NCBI GenBank assembly: GCA_051646105.1
Contig: JBOFCO010000088.1
Coordinates: 1 to 34,381, forward strand
Direction of reading: 5' to 3'
From: JBOFCO01 sp051646105
GTDB taxonomy: Bacteria > Pseudomonadota > Alphaproteobacteria > Rhodobacterales > Rhodobacteraceae
Length of the DNA stretch: 34,381 bases
Part shown: one piece after another, positions 7,923 to 16,020 of the stretch
How the letters are laid out: every line of letters begins with the position of its first letter
Numbering within the stretch: the first letter of the stretch is position 1
Notes under the pieces: generated by a model
What the model saw: the letters and a program-made list of their open reading frames with translations, nothing else
Told to the model about the DNA's origin: nothing
The model's database searches: none
Translations under genes and position numbers: made by a program

Positions 7923-7947
7923 GGAATAAATCGGACATATGCGCGAT
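7923..7947 (+). promoter_or_regulatory. Candidate ECF sigma promoter of the protease gene
   Basis: GGAAT (7923-7927), a 16-nt spacer and CGAT (7944-7947), 34 nt before the ATG at 7982. It shares GGAATAAA and the spacing with the sigma factor's own promoter, with CGAT in place of CGTT. Confidence 0.55.
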
Positions 7948-7981
7948 ATATTGGGTAAAGTCCCGTGCTGCGGAGCAGATC

Positions 7982-9352
7982 ATGCCATTTCCTATCGGTC
8001 AGCGCCCCGTAGCGTTGCTTCTGTTGACGGCTGCCTTGGCGCTTGCGCCCGGTTTCGCTCCGTGGAGCACCGGGCAAGGGATGGCATGGGCCGATGACGA
8101 TGACGAGGATGATGGCGGTGGTGATGATGACGATAGTGACCGGCAGGATACGGTCAGGGAACCGGCAGCTCGGGCGCCCGCTGCGGCAAGACCGCGACGG
8201 ATCGCGGCCGCGCCGGTCATCGTGCAAGATTTGCCCCCACCGGAATTTGCCCCGGAAATCGTTGCGTTGGCCCTGTCAGAGATGGACCTCGCAACCCTTC
8301 TTGGCGAAGGCTACAGCCTGATTGAAACTGTTGATCTGCCCGCTTTGGGCATCGATATGCGGCGGCTGTCCCCGCCCCCTGACACCGGTCTGATCGCCGC
8401 GCGGGATCGCGTCCGTGCCTTGGCGACAGGCGGAAGCGCGGATTTGAACCACTTCTACCGGCCGGATGAAGCCCTGGTTCCTTCAGCAATCACCGCCTCG
8501 GCAAAGCCGGATTGCCGCCACGGTAACTGCAATCTGCATCAAATGGTCGCCTGGCCAAGGTCGGACGTTCGTGCCGCCCGTTGTCCCGTCACGCAGCAGA
8601 TCGGCGTGATCGACACGGGCGTCAATCTGGCACACGAACTTCTGAGCGGGGCGAAAATAGAACTGGTACGGCTGGCGGGGGATCATGCCAGCCCGTCAGC
8701 AATGGTCCACGGGACGGCCGTGTTCTCGGCGCTTGCTGGTACCCAAGGGTCGAGGGTCGAGGGGCTTTTGCCAGAGGCAAGTTATCTGGTGGCGGACATC
8801 TATTCCCGCATCGCATCCGATGAACGCGCTGATGTTGTCGCACTTGTTCGCGGGCTGGATCTGATGGACGTGCGCGGTATCCGCATCGTCAACCTTTCCT
8901 TGGCCGGGCCCGACAACTCTGTTCTGGAAACCGTTGTCAGGCGGCTGATTGATGAACGGCAGATGGTTCTGGTTGCATCGGTCGGCAATGGCGGGCCATC
9001 GCAGGCTGTCGCGCATCCAGCGGCCTATGACGGGGTGATCGGCGTCACCGCGCTTGACCGCAGGGCCCGCGTCTATCGTTCGGCCCAACGTGGACAAGAT
9101 GTGGATATGGCAGCGCCCGGGGTGGGCCTGCTTCTGGCGGCGTCCATCAGGGGCGCGCGGGAAAAATCCGGAACTTCATTTGCTGCCCCTTTCGTGACGG
9201 CTGCCGCTGCGGTCATTCTGTCCCGAGAACCCGGGCTTGCACCCGAAAACGTTGCCGACAGGCTAGCTGATTTTGCACAGGACCTGGGCTCGGCTGGCCG
9301 CGACGATATTTTCGGCCACGGCTCTTTGCAGATGAACGGAATTTGTCCTTGA
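7982..9352 (+). CDS. Exported subtilisin-like serine protease (S8 family)
   Basis: Secreted or periplasmic endopeptidase. The start is ATG 7982, with CGGAG 6-10 nt upstream, and is followed by a signal peptide: hydrophobic core ALLLLTAALALAPG, likely cleavage near residue 37 after GMAWA. A run of Asp/Glu/Gly (about 38-55) follows, then a Pro/Ala-rich linker and a prodomain-like segment (about 75-200). The S8 triad is complete: D211 in IGVIDTGVN, H243 in VHGTAVFSAL, S399 in GTSFAAPFV. Oxyanion Asn lies in ASVGNGG. Total length is 456 residues. The C-terminus (NGICP) has a lone Cys, and CRHGNC sits before the catalytic domain. The gene is flanked by the polyphosphate operon and, convergently 9 bases away, by an anti-sigma/sigma pair. 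Its promoter resembles that of the sigma gene. It may process an envelope protein, possibly the anti-sigma factor; that is inference. Confidence 0.88.
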   Translation: MPFPIGQRPVALLLLTAALALAPGFAPWSTGQGMAWADDDDEDDGGGDDDDSDRQDTVREPAARAPAAARPRRIAAAPVIVQDLPPPEFAPEIVALALSEMDLATLLGEGYSLIETVDLPALGIDMRRLSPPPDTGLIAARDRVRALATGGSADLNHFYRPDEALVPSAITASAKPDCRHGNCNLHQMVAWPRSDVRAARCPVTQQIGVIDTGVNLAHELLSGAKIELVRLAGDHASPSAMVHGTAVFSALAGTQGSRVEGLLPEASYLVADIYSRIASDERADVVALVRGLDLMDVRGIRIVNLSLAGPDNSVLETVVRRLIDERQMVLVASVGNGGPSQAVAHPAAYDGVIGVTALDRRARVYRSAQRGQDVDMAAPGVGLLLAASIRGAREKSGTSFAAPFVTAAAAVILSREPGLAPENVADRLADFAQDLGSAGRDDIFGHGSLQMNGICP

Positions 9353-9361
9353 AACGGGTTT

Positions 9362-10117
9362 TCAGCCCTCCCAGCCGTTCGTGATCAGCTCCGCCTCCTC
9401 TTCAGGGGTCAGCGCCATACCGGCCCCGCGACGGTCAAGCCAGATGTCGATGGCACCCACATCCCCGCCGGCCGCAGTTGCATATGCTGACGGGACTTCG
9501 CCGCGGCTTTCTGCTACTTCGATCAATAAAACATCAAGTGTCCAGCCTTCACCGGTGCGACACGCCAGGCCCAATCGAATGCTGTTATTCGGCAACCCGA
9601 CGAGTTCGAACTCTCTGCAATGCCCTGTAGGGGTGGGCATCGAGGCCAGAATGGTCAGCTCTTCCCCCTTTTTGAAGGATTGGGCCTCACCAGACGGCGA
9701 CGTGTCCAGCACTTTGTACAGACTGGAACGGAAGGGTACCGGACCAACATCCAGATGATTTGTCGAACTTGGAACAAGAGCCATTGCGGCGATGCCCGCT
9801 GCCAGGCCCAGACCGGCCGCTGCAAAAACCAACGGACGATTTGCTGCGGAAGTGGCGCTCCGCAAGGGAACCACGTTAGGGGCGGCTTCGCCATCGGCCT
9901 GTATCAGTTGGCTGAACCTTTCCGGCACAGGCTCGGACACCGGTCCTGAAAAGGCCCGTGACAACGTGACGTTCGACATCATGACGCTGTCGAGCCAGGC
10001 CTTTTCCTCTGGGTGGTCCGCCAGATAGATCACGACCGCAGCCGCCTCTTCCGGTGACAGTTCTCCGTCAGCAAATGCTGCCAGCTTTTCCCGATCAATA
10101 ATGGGCGTGCTGTTCAT
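9362..10117 (-). CDS. Membrane anti-sigma factor
   Basis: Single-pass inner-membrane protein expected to hold the adjacent ECF sigma factor inactive until an envelope signal releases it. The 251-residue sequence starts MNSTPIIDREKLAAFADGEL, followed by SPEEAAAVVIYLADHPEE. This is the helical anti-sigma domain, without the HxxxCxxC zinc motif. A transmembrane helix is seen at about 93-112 (PLVFAAAGLGLAAGIAAMAL). A periplasmic domain of about 140 residues follows, with two cysteines (GHCREFEL and GLACRTGEG) that could form a disulphide. The ATG overlaps the sigma stop codon as ATGA (10114-10117), which implies translational coupling and matched stoichiometry. It converges on the protease gene. 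The sensing mechanism is not visible. Confidence 0.82.
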   Translation of the reverse strand: MNSTPIIDREKLAAFADGELSPEEAAAVVIYLADHPEEKAWLDSVMMSNVTLSRAFSGPVSEPVPERFSQLIQADGEAAPNVVPLRSATSAANRPLVFAAAGLGLAAGIAAMALVPSSTNHLDVGPVPFRSSLYKVLDTSPSGEAQSFKKGEELTILASMPTPTGHCREFELVGLPNNSIRLGLACRTGEGWTLDVLLIEVAESRGEVPSAYATAAGGDVGAIDIWLDRRGAGMALTPEEEAELITNGWEG

Positions 10118-10635
10118 TGTTGCGGCCCTCCTGCATATCCTATTTGCGTCAAAAGAGTTTCCCGGGCGCGGGAAAGCCGGCTCATCACCGTGCCTACCGG
10201 AACCCCGAGTACGTCGGCCGTCGCGCGGTAACTCATCCCCTCGATAGCGACCAGCGCCAGAACTTCGCGCTGGCCCGTGGGAAGACCGGCCATTGCAACC
10301 CGCGCCCGTTCAAGCATCATGCGATCTTCCGGCAACCGTGCTGCTTTCCCGTGGTCGGACAGGTGCGCATCGACCGGGTCCACGACCACGCCCCGAACCT
10401 TGTTGCGCCGCCTGTCATCCAGCCAATGGGTCTGGATGATGCGATACATCCAGCTGTCCATGCGCGTGCCGGGTGTGAACTGCGCGTGGTTTTTTAGCGC
10501 CTTCTCGCAGGCGGTCTGGACCAGATCGTCGGCGTCCTGCCGGTTCCCGGCAAGGCTCAGCGCGAACCGTCGCAGCTTTGGCACCAGCGCGATCAGTTCC
10601 TGACGAAAGAAATTATCCGCAAGTGAGCCGGTCAT
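10114..10635 (-). CDS. ECF-type RNA polymerase sigma factor
   Basis: Alternative sigma factor of the sigma-70 ECF class. The 173-residue product starts at the ATG ending at 10635, 33 bases after the -10-like CGTT of its own candidate promoter. AAGGGAA about 10 nt upstream is a modest ribosome site. Region 2 covers about 15-80: LIALVPKLRRFALSLAGN, then DADDLVQTACEKAL, and DSWMYRIIQTHWLDDRRR. Region 4 covers about 115-165: LPTGQREVLALVAIEGMSYR and ADVLGVPVGTVMSRLSRARE. The linker is short, with no extra C-terminal domain. It forms an operon with the membrane anti-sigma factor. The presence of GGAAT-N16-CGTT before this gene fits autoregulation, as is common for ECF factors. The open frame extends upstream of 10635, but that part has no ECF similarity. 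Confidence 0.9.
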   Translation of the reverse strand: MTGSLADNFFRQELIALVPKLRRFALSLAGNRQDADDLVQTACEKALKNHAQFTPGTRMDSWMYRIIQTHWLDDRRRNKVRGVVVDPVDAHLSDHGKAARLPEDRMMLERARVAMAGLPTGQREVLALVAIEGMSYRATADVLGVPVGTVMSRLSRARETLLTQIGYAGGPQQ

Positions 10636-10667
10636 GTGGAAAATTTCCCTTGCTACCCATGCTGAAC

Positions 10668-10692
10668 AACGATGCGGATGAGTTTTTATTCC
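10668..10692 (-). promoter_or_regulatory. Candidate autoregulated ECF sigma promoter
   Basis: On the minus strand GGAAT (10692-10688), a 16-nt spacer and CGTT (10671-10668), 32 nt before the sigma start codon. It matches the elements before the DUF4956-VTC operon and the protease gene in sequence, spacing and orientation. Confidence 0.6.
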
Positions 10693-10713
10693 AGGATTTT
10701 TTCCACAAATCCT
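10693..10713. repeat. Inverted repeat abutting the sigma promoter
   Basis: AGGATTT (10693-10699) and AAATCCT (10707-10713) form a perfect 7-bp inverted repeat with a 7-nt centre. It lies directly upstream of the -35-like GGAAT, in the position of an activator or repressor site. Confidence 0.4.
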
Positions 10714-10715
10714 AG

Positions 10716-10979
10716 AATGGTTTGCCGCAGGGGATCCTGACCGGTGGCGTCCGTGCCGATCGTTTCGTGTTTGCCTCTGGCACCGACCGTATCCGTGACT
10801 TTGAAGAGGGTGACGACGACATCGACCTTTCCGCCCTGGCTTCAGTGTCTGATTTCGATGATGTGATGTCATCTGCTGTGCAGAGCGGGGCGCATGTCGT
10901 CTTTACTTTTGCCGAGGGCACGCTCGTTCTGTAAAACACCCAGCTTGGCACCATTCAGCAGGATGACTTCATCTTCTAG
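10716..10979 (+). pseudogene. Remnant of an RTX/hemolysin-type calcium-binding protein C-terminus
   Basis: Reads ILTGGVRADRFVFASGTDRI, then RDFEEGDDDIDLSAL, EGTLVL, a TAA at 10932-10934, and NTQLGTIQQDDFIF before TAG at 10977. The pattern of GG..ADRFVF, IRDF..GDD.IDLSAL and a terminal DDFIF is that of the C-terminal domain of serralysin-like and RTX type I-secreted proteins. Only about 86 codons remain. The nonapeptide calcium repeats are missing, a stop codon stands immediately upstream in the same frame, and the TAA interrupts the tail. It appears to be the 3' debris of a deleted exported protein gene beside the sigma promoter. Confidence 0.65.
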
Positions 10980-11173
10980 GTCACAATGCCGATTGAACAT
11001 CTGCGCGGGCCATCCGATGGCTCGCGCGGGATGCAACCCTTGCCCAAAGGGCGGCCAATAACACAAACCGATCCCCGCGCATTATGCGACATCTGCTTTG
11101 GGCATCGGGAAAAGTTGCTGCACGTTTACAAGATACAGCCTTGTAGAAAATGGCTTCAAACCGGGGAAACCGG

Positions 11174-14100
11174 TCAGTGAAAATCGCGTGAGGCCGGAAT
11201 GATGCGGGCATTTCTGGGGTGACCGGGTGTAGGTGATGAAATAGGTTTTCGCACTTCATCTGCGCGGGAGAGGGGCGGCACAAAACCTCGGTCTGACAGG
11301 CGCAGCAGGGCATCGCTTCGATCCTGTAAGGATTCAACGACGATATGGATCACGCCAGAGGACGGGTCACGTTGCAAGCGGCCAGCGACCTGCATCAACC
11401 TGGCTGTCATGATCACCTTGCGAAAAGCCGTCATCACCTTGGGCCAGACAACAAGATTGGCTACGCCAGTTTCATCCTCCAATGTAATGAAACAGACCCC
11501 TTTTGCGCTGCCGGGGCGCTGCCGAACCAGCACAAGCCCAGCCAATTTCAACCGAAGATCGTTGTTGATCCGGTTCAGATCGGCGGCCTTCACGAAACCC
11601 TGTCGCGTCATGCTTGCACGCAGGAAAGACATGGGATGAGCCTTCAGCGACAGGCGCAGCGTCTGGTAATCGGCCACGACATGTTCGCACAACGGCATGT
11701 GCGGCAAACGGGGTGATGGCTCATTACCCTCATCCCGGCCCTGCTGAAACAGTGGCAAATCCGGCGCATCGCGTAGGGCCTTGGCATCCCATAATGCGGT
11801 GCGACGATCCAGCCCTATGGAGCGGAAGGCATCCGCTGCGGCCAATAAGCGTACTGTTCTGCCACTCAGGCGAGCACGTGTAGCCAGAGTGGCAAGGCTG
11901 GCAAAGGGCTCATCGCGGGCGAAGGTCAATCTGTCTGCCGCCTCTCGGCCAATGCTGGCTACCTGTCGCAGCCCCAGACGCAAGGCGAAGCCGTCGGCTG
12001 ATGGTTCCAATGTGTTGTCCCAGTCGCTGAAATTTACATCGACCTCGCGCAGATCAACATCGTGTTCGCGCGCATCTCGAACAATCTGCGCAGGCGCATA
12101 AAACCCCATCGGTTGAGAGTTCAGCAGGGCACAAGCAAAGACCGATGGATAATGGCATTTCAACCAGGACGAAACATAGACCAGAAGAGCAAAGCTGACG
12201 GCATGGCTTTCGGGAAAACCATAGTCGCCGAAACCCTTGATCTGATCGAAACATCGCCGCGCAAATTCGGGGGTATAGCCCCGTTCGATCATGCGCCCGA
12301 CCATCTTTTCCTCAAGCAGATGAATCGTCCCCCGAGAACGGAAGGTCGCCATGGCACGACGCAGCTCGTTCGCTTCTTCCTCTGAAAATTTGGCGGCATC
12401 CATGGCGATCTTCATGGCCTGTTCCTGGAAGATCGGCACGCCGAGTGTGCGTTTCAGTATTTTTTCAAGTTCGTCCTGTGGGTGCCCCGAACCGGGCGTG
12501 GGATAGATGACCGGCTCCCTGCCGTCACGCCGGCGTAAATAGGGGTGCACCATGTCTCCCTGAATGGGGCCGGGACGGACAATGGCAACCTCAATGACCA
12601 AATCATAGAAGCGCCGTGGTTTCAGGCGGGGTAGCATGTTCATCTGCGCCCTGCTTTCCACCTGAAAAACGCCGATGCTGTCGCCCCTGCACAGCATGTC
12701 ATAGGTCGGTTTGTCATTGGCCGGGATTGAAGCGAGATCGAGCGAAATGCCGTAATGGCTTTTCACCAGATCAAAGCATTTACGGATGCAGGTCAGCATT
12801 CCCAGGGCGAGAACATCAACCTTGAGAATACTCAGCTCATCAATATCGTCCTTGTCCCACTCGATGAAACTGCGGTCGGGCATAGCCGCATTGCCGATGG
12901 GCACGGTTTCGGAAAGCGCACCTTCGGTCAGGATGAAGCCGCCGACATGTTGTGACAAATGGCGCGGCATTCCGATCATCTGCTCGGCAAGACGGATCGT
13001 TCTGGCCATAAGTGGATCTGACATATCCACCCCTGCTTCTGCCGAATTCATTTCATTCATGCTCGTTCCCCAACTGCCCCAGACAGTTTTGGCCAATGCG
13101 GCTGTCACATCCTCGGACAGACCCATTGCCTTGCCCACCTCGCGTATCGCGGAACGCGGGCGATAATGAATGACGGTGGCACATAGGCCCGCGCGGTGGC
13201 GTCCATATTTGGAATAAATGTGCTGGATCACCTCCTCGCGCCGCTCATGTTCGAAATCAACATCGATATCGGGCGGCTCGTCCCGATTGATGCTTATAAA
13301 GCGTTCGAACAACAGTTCCTGCTCTGCCGGATCGACCGAGGTGATGCCCAACACGAAGCAGACTGCCGAGTTAGCCGCCGATCCGCGACCCTGACACAGG
13401 ATACCCTGCGCCCTTGCCCAGAGGACAATTTCGTGGATGGTCAGGAAATATTGCGGGATTTTCTTGATGCGGATGATCTCCAGCTCCTTGATCAGCAAAC
13501 TCCGTACTTTTTTCGGTAGACCAGCGGGATAGCGCCCGGTCGTACCTTCCCATGTCAGCTTCTCAAGCTGGCTTTGTGCCGTTTCGCCCGGGGGCACGGT
13601 TTCCAGCGGATAGTGATAAGCAAGTTCATTCAGGCTGAAGATGCAGGCATCGGCAACCTGCCGGGTGGCGCTGATGGCATGGGGCCAGTCGGCGAACAGG
13701 CGCATCATTTCGGCAGGGGACTTCAGATACCGCTCGGCATTGGCGTTCAGCAGAAAGCCCGCATTGTGGATGGTTGTCTTCTCCCGGATGCAGGTCATCA
13801 CATCCTGCAACGGTCGACGGTCGGGGGCGTGGTAATGCACATCGTTTGTAGCAAGGATCGACAAGCCATGCGCCTGTGCCAGACGATCCAGGCGTTCGAT
13901 CCGGGCCCTGTCATCCCCCCCGTATAGGTAGCTGACCGCGATATGACGCAAGGTTGGCAGTCGGCGGATCAGATCGGACAGGCGGTTGGGCAGCGCCTCA
14001 TCCGGCACGACGATCAACTGCACATCTTCTGAATGTCGCGACAGGTCACTCAACGTGATGTCGCAGGCACCCTTCATCTGCCAATGGCCGCTTGTATCAT

Positions 14101-14458
14101 GGCGCTTGCCCCTGGTCAGCAGTGTGCACAATCGGCCATAGGCGGCACGGTCACGCGGGTAGGCCAGAAATTCCTCACCCGTCACCAAGCGCAACCGACA
14201 ACCGATAACCGGTATCAGGTTGGCTTTTTTCGCCTCGGCATGAATGCGCACAACACCGGCCATCGTGTTCAGGTCTGCGACGCCCAAAGCGTCATAGCCC
14301 AGCGCATGGGCTGCGGCTGCCAGTTCGCTGGCATCCGATGCACTATGTAGAAAGGAAAAGGGTGTCGTTACCCCCAGTTCCACATATGCAGCGGGCGGAT
14401 TGGGTGGGAAATACCCGGTCAGTGTCTTTCGGATACGGCGGTTATCGCTATCGGGCAT
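11174..14458 (-). CDS. dnaE2: Error-prone DNA polymerase DnaE2
   Basis: C-family translesion polymerase that extends past lesions in the ImuA-ImuB-DnaE2 mutasome during the SOS response. The 1094-residue protein starts ATG at 14458, overlapping the imuB stop by one base (TGATG). The N-terminal PHP domain begins around YVELGVTTPFSFLHSAS (about 25-41). The polymerase core shows CQGRGSAANSAVCF and the catalytic aspartates in PPDIDVDFEHERR (D397, D399, D401), with a further one in ILKVDVLALGMLT. GVFQVESRAQMNMLP and GFGDYGFPESHAVSFA are typical. The C-terminal OB fold is visible as LAGLVLVRQRPGSAKG and FITLEDETGVANLVVWP. Full length for the family. Expression is expected from the SOS promoter in front of imuA. 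Confidence 0.95.
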   Translation of the reverse strand: MPDSDNRRIRKTLTGYFPPNPPAAYVELGVTTPFSFLHSASDASELAAAAHALGYDALGVADLNTMAGVVRIHAEAKKANLIPVIGCRLRLVTGEEFLAYPRDRAAYGRLCTLLTRGKRHDTSGHWQMKGACDITLSDLSRHSEDVQLIVVPDEALPNRLSDLIRRLPTLRHIAVSYLYGGDDRARIERLDRLAQAHGLSILATNDVHYHAPDRRPLQDVMTCIREKTTIHNAGFLLNANAERYLKSPAEMMRLFADWPHAISATRQVADACIFSLNELAYHYPLETVPPGETAQSQLEKLTWEGTTGRYPAGLPKKVRSLLIKELEIIRIKKIPQYFLTIHEIVLWARAQGILCQGRGSAANSAVCFVLGITSVDPAEQELLFERFISINRDEPPDIDVDFEHERREEVIQHIYSKYGRHRAGLCATVIHYRPRSAIREVGKAMGLSEDVTAALAKTVWGSWGTSMNEMNSAEAGVDMSDPLMARTIRLAEQMIGMPRHLSQHVGGFILTEGALSETVPIGNAAMPDRSFIEWDKDDIDELSILKVDVLALGMLTCIRKCFDLVKSHYGISLDLASIPANDKPTYDMLCRGDSIGVFQVESRAQMNMLPRLKPRRFYDLVIEVAIVRPGPIQGDMVHPYLRRRDGREPVIYPTPGSGHPQDELEKILKRTLGVPIFQEQAMKIAMDAAKFSEEEANELRRAMATFRSRGTIHLLEEKMVGRMIERGYTPEFARRCFDQIKGFGDYGFPESHAVSFALLVYVSSWLKCHYPSVFACALLNSQPMGFYAPAQIVRDAREHDVDLREVDVNFSDWDNTLEPSADGFALRLGLRQVASIGREAADRLTFARDEPFASLATLATRARLSGRTVRLLAAADAFRSIGLDRRTALWDAKALRDAPDLPLFQQGRDEGNEPSPRLPHMPLCEHVVADYQTLRLSLKAHPMSFLRASMTRQGFVKAADLNRINNDLRLKLAGLVLVRQRPGSAKGVCFITLEDETGVANLVVWPKVMTAFRKVIMTARLMQVAGRLQRDPSSGVIHIVVESLQDRSDALLRLSDRGFVPPLSRADEVRKPISSPTPGHPRNARIIPASRDFH

Positions 14459-16020
14459 CAGGCGAATATCCCGTGTAGAAACCAGCGCGGCGCACCTCCA
14501 CGACCATCGCCGTGCAGGCCCTCCCGGTACAGCCAGAAGCGATGACCCATCTCATCCTCGATCTTGAAATAGTCGCGCAGACGCGTTCCTGGCTTGTCCT
14601 GCCACCATTCCGGGGCAATGCGCTCTGGCCCCTGATAACGCACCACGCGATAGCCGCGTCGTCTCCACTGGAACTGAGCAGGCGGACCTTCGGGCACGGC
14701 ATAGAGCACACTGATTTCTTCAGGATATTCCAGCAGACGCTGCGGGCGCTCGGTCTTAACTGGTACGATGGCCGGCAGGATAGCCAGCGGAAGCGTACGG
14801 GTTTCGGCCCGTTCAGGGATATGGCTGGCAGCAGGCCAAAGCTGTGTCAGGGCATGTCGGCCAAACCGCGCTGCCATCCGGTCGACCATATGCGAAAGTT
14901 GCAGACCGGTATCGATGCCGCCCGCCAAATCGGTCTGGCGGGTGCCAAAGGTTTCGGTTGCGAGCGCTTCAAGAGAGATCAGGTCAAAACCAAATCCGGG
15001 ATTGATCCGCTCCAGCCGGTCACGGAAGAGAAAGGCAAGATGCGTGGCCTCCCTGCTGGGCAAGGTACATGTCACATCGATCCGACTGACCTCACCATCG
15101 GTGCGATAGACTGTAAGGCGCAGATGGCGCGCTCCGCACCCCGCCCTTTCCAACTGGTCGCAAAGGGCTGCACACAGTTCCGGCAGGTGATGGGTGGGGT
15201 CAATGATCGGCTCTGCCAGACGGGCATCGACACGAAAAACTGGCAATGCCGCGGGCGGAGAAACAGGTTCAGGCAAATGACCCGTCATCTGATCCAGACG
15301 GATCAAAGGGTTTTGCGCCGGGGCCGCACGCGAAAACCGGCGCGCCAACGACAGGCGCGGCAGGTCTGTCAGATGCCTGACCGTGCGCAGACCAAGCCGG
15401 TTCAGCAAAAGGACTGTTTCGCCATCAAGACGCAAGGCAGCTACAGGCAGCGATGACAGATCGGCGCAAATAGCCCTGACCGGTCCGAATCGTGCCAAGG
15501 CCCAGGCAGCACCCCATGTGGGCGCAAGCGCAGGTCGGGCAGACAGGCCAAGGGCTGACAGACCGGATTCCATGTCCGCCAGCATTGCCGCCTCACCCCC
15601 CCACAGGTGATCCGATCCGGTGGTGTCGAGGATCAGCCCATATCCCGTGGCAAAACCATCTGCCATTTGGTCATCCACAACTGTCCAGGGGCACCAGCGC
15701 CGCGCCCAGAAAGAAAGCCGTGACAGTGCCGCGCTGTCACCATCGCAATCGGCAGTGTCCACCCTTAAATCCGGACAAAGTGCGCGCGCATCAACCACCC
15801 GCGCACCCACCTTCACGCCTGCCAAATCCGCATGACGATTCACGGCATGGATCACTGGGCCATGAGTGCCCTCGGCAACCAGTGCCTGAGGCAGTTCATC
15901 GGGCAGCGGATTGCCGGTTCGTGCCTGCGTCTTCTGCCATCGTTCCATCGGGAACTGCGGCAACCAGATCGATACGATCCGTCGCTCCTTCGATAGCCAT
16001 GCCCTCTCCTCCGCGTTCAT
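14458..16020 (-). CDS. imuB: ImuB, Y-family polymerase-like mutasome hub
   Basis: Catalytically inactive Y-family polymerase homologue that bridges the beta clamp, ImuA and DnaE2. The start is assigned to the ATG ending at 16020 (MNAEERAWLSKERR). The frame is open further upstream, but that part has no ImuB similarity, and the family begins close to RRIVSIWLPQFPMERW. The 520-residue protein lacks the acidic catalytic residue normally near the N-terminus of Y-family polymerases. It has TTGSDHLWGGE, ALAPTWGAAWALARFG and helix-hairpin-helix-like LLNRLGLRTVRHLTDLP. The C-terminal ImuB domain carries QWRRRGYRVVRYQGPERIA, RLRDYFKIEDEMGHRFWLYR and WFLHGIFA. Its first 125 bases overlap the end of imuA in another frame, and its stop overlaps dnaE2, so the three genes are one transcription unit. 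Confidence 0.92.
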   Translation of the reverse strand: MNAEERAWLSKERRIVSIWLPQFPMERWQKTQARTGNPLPDELPQALVAEGTHGPVIHAVNRHADLAGVKVGARVVDARALCPDLRVDTADCDGDSAALSRLSFWARRWCPWTVVDDQMADGFATGYGLILDTTGSDHLWGGEAAMLADMESGLSALGLSARPALAPTWGAAWALARFGPVRAICADLSSLPVAALRLDGETVLLLNRLGLRTVRHLTDLPRLSLARRFSRAAPAQNPLIRLDQMTGHLPEPVSPPAALPVFRVDARLAEPIIDPTHHLPELCAALCDQLERAGCGARHLRLTVYRTDGEVSRIDVTCTLPSREATHLAFLFRDRLERINPGFGFDLISLEALATETFGTRQTDLAGGIDTGLQLSHMVDRMAARFGRHALTQLWPAASHIPERAETRTLPLAILPAIVPVKTERPQRLLEYPEEISVLYAVPEGPPAQFQWRRRGYRVVRYQGPERIAPEWWQDKPGTRLRDYFKIEDEMGHRFWLYREGLHGDGRGGAPRWFLHGIFA

